A stretch of 64,000 nt of DNA, from assembly GCA_037126765.1 (NCBI GenBank), contig JBBCBC010000025.1, positions 17,478,175 through 17,542,174 on the forward strand, read 5' to 3'. Each line of letters opens with the position of its first letter. Within the stretch, counting starts at the first letter, position 1. A program made the translations under genes and the position numbers. Shown piece by piece: positions 60,831 to 64,000 of the stretch. The notes beneath the pieces are model-generated. The model made no database searches. It was given only the letters and a program-made list of their open reading frames with translations, and was not told the origin of the DNA. The stretch is from Stenogyne calaminthoides. Its lineage: Eukaryota > Streptophyta > Magnoliopsida > Lamiales > Lamiaceae.

Positions 60831-61508
60831 CTGAACCCCCATCGCATACTCACTCACCACCTTGGCGCCCCATCGGCTGACAATTACCCTAACCCCATGA
60901 AATTTAAGCGATTTTTATCTTATTTATATTGTATTCTTTGCACTAATTTAGCGTCTGATATTTCACATGAGCTTTTTCTCCATTAAATATGGGATAATCA
61001 AAGATATATCGTGAACATTAATTCAGAAGTTTGATTAAAGTAGTGGACTTGTGGGGCGGAAGAGATGACTAGGATGCGGTCAACAGTAGTATTCATGTGT
61101 TCCCGTGCGCATTTCTCGAAAGATAAAGACGCACCCCTTTCTTGACACTTCTTCCTTCCCAGCGCCTTTTCCTATTTATTGCGTTCATTAAATTTTAAAT
61201 TTCAACTTTTACATAAAAAAACAGCCATTGCCACCCTGTAACATGCATCTATACCTAAATTCCCCGAAAAATATAATAAACCAAGTGCCGAAGTATGAAC
61301 ACGTTTAATGCGTTGTCGTTTTGTCCCAAAGCTTATACACCTCCACGAATCCAAGAACCTTCCTTTATTTTCCTTCTTTTATCTGTTTTTCTGGACAAAA
61401 AAGGGGTAGGTTTTAGTTAGGACTTGGTCGGTTCACCTTCAAGAATCACGCCTCGAAATTCAACCATTTCAACCTACTCGTGTTTGAATTATCGCACACC
61501 CCTGATGC

Positions 61509-61515
61509 ATAAATA
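61509..61515 (+). promoter_or_regulatory. Possible TATA box of the kinase gene
   Basis: ataaata lies about 68 bases before ATG 61583, in a suitable AT-rich setting. It is not distinguishable from chance by sequence alone. Confidence 0.3.
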
Positions 61516-61582
61516 CACCCAATCCAATCCTACTTCACAACCTTTTTTTTTTCTTTCCGATGTTCAATTAAAGCTTAGCACC

Positions 61583-63118
61583 ATGCACATAAAAAACCTC
61601 TGTTTCATTCTACCTTCAGAATTCGACGAACCTAAAGTCCCTGATCACAAAAACATCAAGAAAACATCATTAAATCGAGCCTGCGGCGCTCATCTCGCTC
61701 TCGATTCCCTCCGCCGATCCCTCCACCGGTTCTTGAAATCCAGATGGGTCCACTTTTGCCACCAAGAATCGCCAAAGAACCAATTCTCCGGCGTGTTCAT
61801 TGACGCCGAAGGGGCCCAGATTTCGGAGGAGTTCAGCGGCGAAAAACAGAGGATTTTCAGCTATTCCGAGCTCTATATAGGCTCGAATGGATTCAACAGC
61901 GATAATATTCTCGGAAGCGGAGGTTTCGGCAGAGTGTACAGAGCGGTTCTGCCGAGCGACGGAAGCGTGGTGGCGGTAAAGTGCCTGGCGGAGAGAGGCG
62001 AGAGAATCGAGAAGACTTTCATGGCGGAGCTATTGGCGGTGGCCCATCTCCGCCACCGGAATCTCGTCCGCCTAAGGGGTTGGTGCACCCACGATCACGC
62101 GCTACTTCTCGTTTACGATTACATGCCGAATCGGAGCCTTGATACGGTGCTCTTCAAAAGGGCGAAGGAGAAACAGGGGAGCTCTGTTTCTGTTCTCAGC
62201 TGGGAAACGAGAAAAAGGATTGTTAATGGATTGACGGCTGCTCTTAACTACCTTCACGAAGATCTCGAAACGCAGATCATTCATCGGGACGTGAAGGCGA
62301 GCAACGTGATGCTGGATTCAAACTTCAATGCGCGGTTGGGCGACTTTGGGCTGGCGCGTTGGCTCGAGCATGAGCTCGATTACAAGGCGAAGACGCCCCC
62401 GGTGGGGTGTAAGCATCTCGAGTTTCGATTGGCTGAAACCACTAGAATTGGTGGGACTATAGGCTACTTGCCCCCTGAGAGCTTCCAGAAAAGAAACCAA
62501 TCCACTGCGAAATCGGATGTTTTCAGCTTCGGAATAGTGGTGCTGGAAGTTGTTTCGGGGAGACGGGCGGTGGATCTGGCGTTCCCCGATGAACAGATCA
62601 TTCTTCTTGATTGGATCAGACGGCTATCCGATGAGGGAACGCTTCTTAAAGCGGGGGATCAGCGTCTCCAAGATGGGTCCTACCGGCTTTCGGAAATGGA
62701 ATTGATGACAAGAGTTGGGCTAATGTGCACTCTTCATGATCCTCAATCTAGGCCTAGTATGAAATGGATTGCAGAGGTTCTCTCAGGGAATGTGCACGGA
62801 AAATTGCCTGATCTTCCATCTTTTCAATCACATCCTCTTTACATCTCATTGACGTCTCCGGCCGACACCACCACGACGAGCGATTCCATGGCTACGAAAT
62901 CGTCCAGCACGACGAGCGCTTTCTACTCATCGGGCTTTGTCTCAGCCAATGGAGAAACTGTCTACGTCACTGCTGAGTCGATGACCAGCAGTGACGTCAC
63001 TGCTGAGTCAGCTGTCAGAAGTGACGTCATTGTTGGGACACCGATCAACAGTGACGTCAGTAGTGCTTCCACCACAGGGAAAAAATTGAGTTTCCTGTGG
63101 TGGAAACGCCTAGAGTGA
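61583..63118 (+). CDS. Receptor-like kinase S.2-type tandem kinase, first kinase domain
   Basis: The chosen ATG at 61583 gives MHIKNLCFILPSEFDE, which resembles the start of Arabidopsis receptor-like kinase S.2 (At2g32800) as I remember it. In-frame ATGs upstream (61424 and 61505) would add sequence not expected in the family. After a short N-terminal region without signal peptide or membrane segment comes a Ser/Thr kinase domain (about residues 105-400). It has Gly loop GSGGFG (residue 111), VAIK-type Lys 133, HRD Asp 236 in HRDVKASNVML, DFG Asp 254, an extended activation segment, GTIGYLPPE, and DVFSFGIVVLEVVSGRRAVD. All catalytic residues are present. A Ser/Thr-rich linker with a 30-bp repeat follows. 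The frame ends at TGA 63116-63118, 511 codons, because of a frameshift before the second kinase. Likely a cytoplasmic signalling kinase, despite its lectin-kinase family name. Confidence 0.9.
   Translation: MHIKNLCFILPSEFDEPKVPDHKNIKKTSLNRACGAHLALDSLRRSLHRFLKSRWVHFCHQESPKNQFSGVFIDAEGAQISEEFSGEKQRIFSYSELYIGSNGFNSDNILGSGGFGRVYRAVLPSDGSVVAVKCLAERGERIEKTFMAELLAVAHLRHRNLVRLRGWCTHDHALLLVYDYMPNRSLDTVLFKRAKEKQGSSVSVLSWETRKRIVNGLTAALNYLHEDLETQIIHRDVKASNVMLDSNFNARLGDFGLARWLEHELDYKAKTPPVGCKHLEFRLAETTRIGGTIGYLPPESFQKRNQSTAKSDVFSFGIVVLEVVSGRRAVDLAFPDEQIILLDWIRRLSDEGTLLKAGDQRLQDGSYRLSEMELMTRVGLMCTLHDPQSRPSMKWIAEVLSGNVHGKLPDLPSFQSHPLYISLTSPADTTTTSDSMATKSSSTTSAFYSSGFVSANGETVYVTAESMTSSDVTAESAVRSDVIVGTPINSDVSSASTTGKKLSFLWWKRLE
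62961..63065 (+). repeat. 30-bp coding repeat in the kinase linker
   Basis: Units start at 62961, 62991, 63021 and 63051. The last three carry a perfect TGACGTCA palindrome (62992-62999, 63022-63029, 63052-63059) at exact 30-bp spacing. Translated, it is a ten-residue SDVTAES-type repeat in the linker between kinases. Confidence 0.92.
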
Positions 63119-64000
63119 TAACCTATGAGGAGATCATATCTGCCACTGACAACTTCTCTGAATCGAGAAGGGTGGCAGAGGTAGACTTTGGGACGGCCTA
63201 CTACGGCCTTCTGGAAGGCCGTTACCACGTGCTCGTGAAACGGCTAGGGATGAAGACTTGCCCGGCATTGAGGATGAGATTCGCGAACGAATTCAGGAAC
63301 ATAGGAAGGCTGCGCCACCGGAACCTTATCCACCTCCGAGGATGGTGCACCGAGCAAGGCGAGATGCTCGTTGTTTACGATTACTCGCCTAATCTTCTTC
63401 TCAGCCACATTCTCTTCAACCATCATCATCAAAACAGGTGGCAAACGAAGTTGCGTTGGAGTCAACGTTACAGCATAATCAAATCACTGGCTTCAGCCAT
63501 TTGCTATTTGCACGATGAATGGGATGAGCAGGTGATCCACAGGAACATCACTTCATCAGCGATCATCCTTAATCATGATATGAACCCCAGGCTCGGTTCC
63601 TTCGCTCTCGCCGAGTTCTTGACTAGAAATGAGCACAGCCATCACGTGGTTATCGACAAGAAAAAATCGGTCAGAGGGATCTTCGGTTACATGTCACCAG
63701 AATATGTTGAGTGCGGTGAAGCTACCACGATGGCGGATGTTTATAGCTTCGGAGTAGTCCTGCTGGAGGTGGTGACGGGCCAAATGGCGGTGGACTTCCG
63801 CCAACCCAACGTGCTGTTAGTGGAACGTGTACATGAATTCGAGGGGCAGAAAATGGCGTACAAAGACTTGGTGGATTGGAGGTTGAATGGGGAATATGAT
63901 GATGGGGAATTGGTGAGGCTGATGAAACTTGGAATTGCGTGTACGCAGTCCGATCCAGGACGAAGACCGAGCGCGAGGCAGATCGTTAGTATATTGGATG
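63088..64000 (+). CDS. Second (pseudokinase) domain of the same gene, shifted frame, incomplete at window end
   Basis: From 63088 a frame one base back relative to the first kinase frame is open to the window end (304 codons). It begins EFPVVETPRVITYEEIISAT, and continues RRVAEVDFGTAYYGLL, VLVKRLG (Lys kept), RLRHRNLIHLRGWCTE, VIHRNITSSAIIL, RLGSFALAEF, GIFGYMSPEY and MADVYSFGVVLLEVVTG, to RRPSARQIVSILDG. The HRD Asp is Asn (63544-63546), DFG reads SFA (63598-63606), and the Gly loop is degenerate, so catalysis is unlikely. The Arabidopsis homologue shows the same Asn and a lost DFG, so this is an inherited pseudokinase. The domain is almost complete; only the C-terminal tail is missing. Confidence 0.88.

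Larger units (their letters stand above)
60330..61582. other. Intergenic and promoter region of the kinase gene
   Basis: No retroelement or convincing gene. 60380-60450 is locally GC-rich (gcgtcgcgtcgcgt). 60561-60830 holds a two-copy tandem repeat. 60900-61500 is AT-rich with pyrimidine tracts. A TATA-like ataaata lies at 61509-61515, about 70 bases before the kinase ATG, and a run of t (about 61543-61556) precedes it. The open frame starting at 61424 is only an upstream extension of the kinase frame. Confidence 0.6.

Noticed and set aside
61424..61582. Upstream start that would lengthen the kinase by 53 codons
   Set aside because: The extension is rich in Ser, Thr and Phe, unlike the remembered family N terminus, and contains the probable TATA box and 5' leader.
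63080..63095. Programmed -1 frameshift in the kinase gene
   Set aside because: The direction fits, but the run does not form a standard slippery heptamer in the zero frame. No such control is known in this family, and a homopolymer error or null allele is simpler.

Overview
The window is nuclear DNA of a flowering plant, very probably a eudicot. It is dominated by nested Ty1/copia LTR retrotransposons with tRNA-iMet type primer sites, and one plant-type receptor-like cytoplasmic kinase sits at the right edge. Nothing bacterial or organellar is visible. The species cannot be named from the sequence. A 500-base run of N (52914-53413) marks an assembly gap.

Layout. (i) 1-28.4 kb is a nested stack. 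The oldest element, D, is a minus-strand copia whose LTR, gag and part of pol lie at 21.4-28.4 kb, with a further integrase piece at 7055-7335. It was split by a 14-kb plus-strand SIRE/Maximus-like element, B1 (7336-21446). It was also split by a minus-strand element, A1 (1-7054, running off the left edge). The gag of A1 itself carries a 2.9-kb chimeric LTR insertion (1383-4243) with a perfect 5-bp target duplication. A solo family-A LTR (26527-28343) sits in or beside the D LTR. (ii) 28600-44065 is a complete family-A element, A2 (15.5 kb, minus strand, duplication gcata). It has both LTRs, a long gag ORF, a broken pol, a broken extra ORF behind pol, and a nested solo family-B LTR. (iii) 44.1-46.0 kb is AT-rich host-like DNA with a frame-consistent three-exon gene model of unknown function. 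(iv) 46043-52913 is a plus-strand family-A element, A3, whose 5' LTR carries a reversed LTR. Past the gap, 53414-60329 is the 5' half of a minus-strand family-B element, E. (v) 60330-61582 is host intergenic/promoter sequence. 61583-64000 is a tandem-kinase gene resembling Arabidopsis receptor-like kinase S.2 (At2g32800): an intact-looking kinase followed by a pseudokinase, here separated by a one-base frameshift.

No retroelement is fully intact. The best preserved coding parts are the A2 gag, the E integrase and the E reverse transcriptase. Families A and B share one plan: LTR, primer site, gag with CCHC knuckle, protease, integrase, RT, RNase H, extra coiled-coil ORF, polypurine tract, LTR. 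Their LTRs are partly mosaic with each other.

Most notable points: the kinase/pseudokinase gene, with a 30-bp periodic TGACGTCA repeat in its linker and a frameshift; concentrated differences at CAG/CTG sites between the two LTRs of B1, including its primer site, which suggest consensus error in methylated repeats; the chimeric LTR insertion; templated filler DNA at the right end of B1; the orientation flip across the gap; and a GC-rich block in the leader of D.
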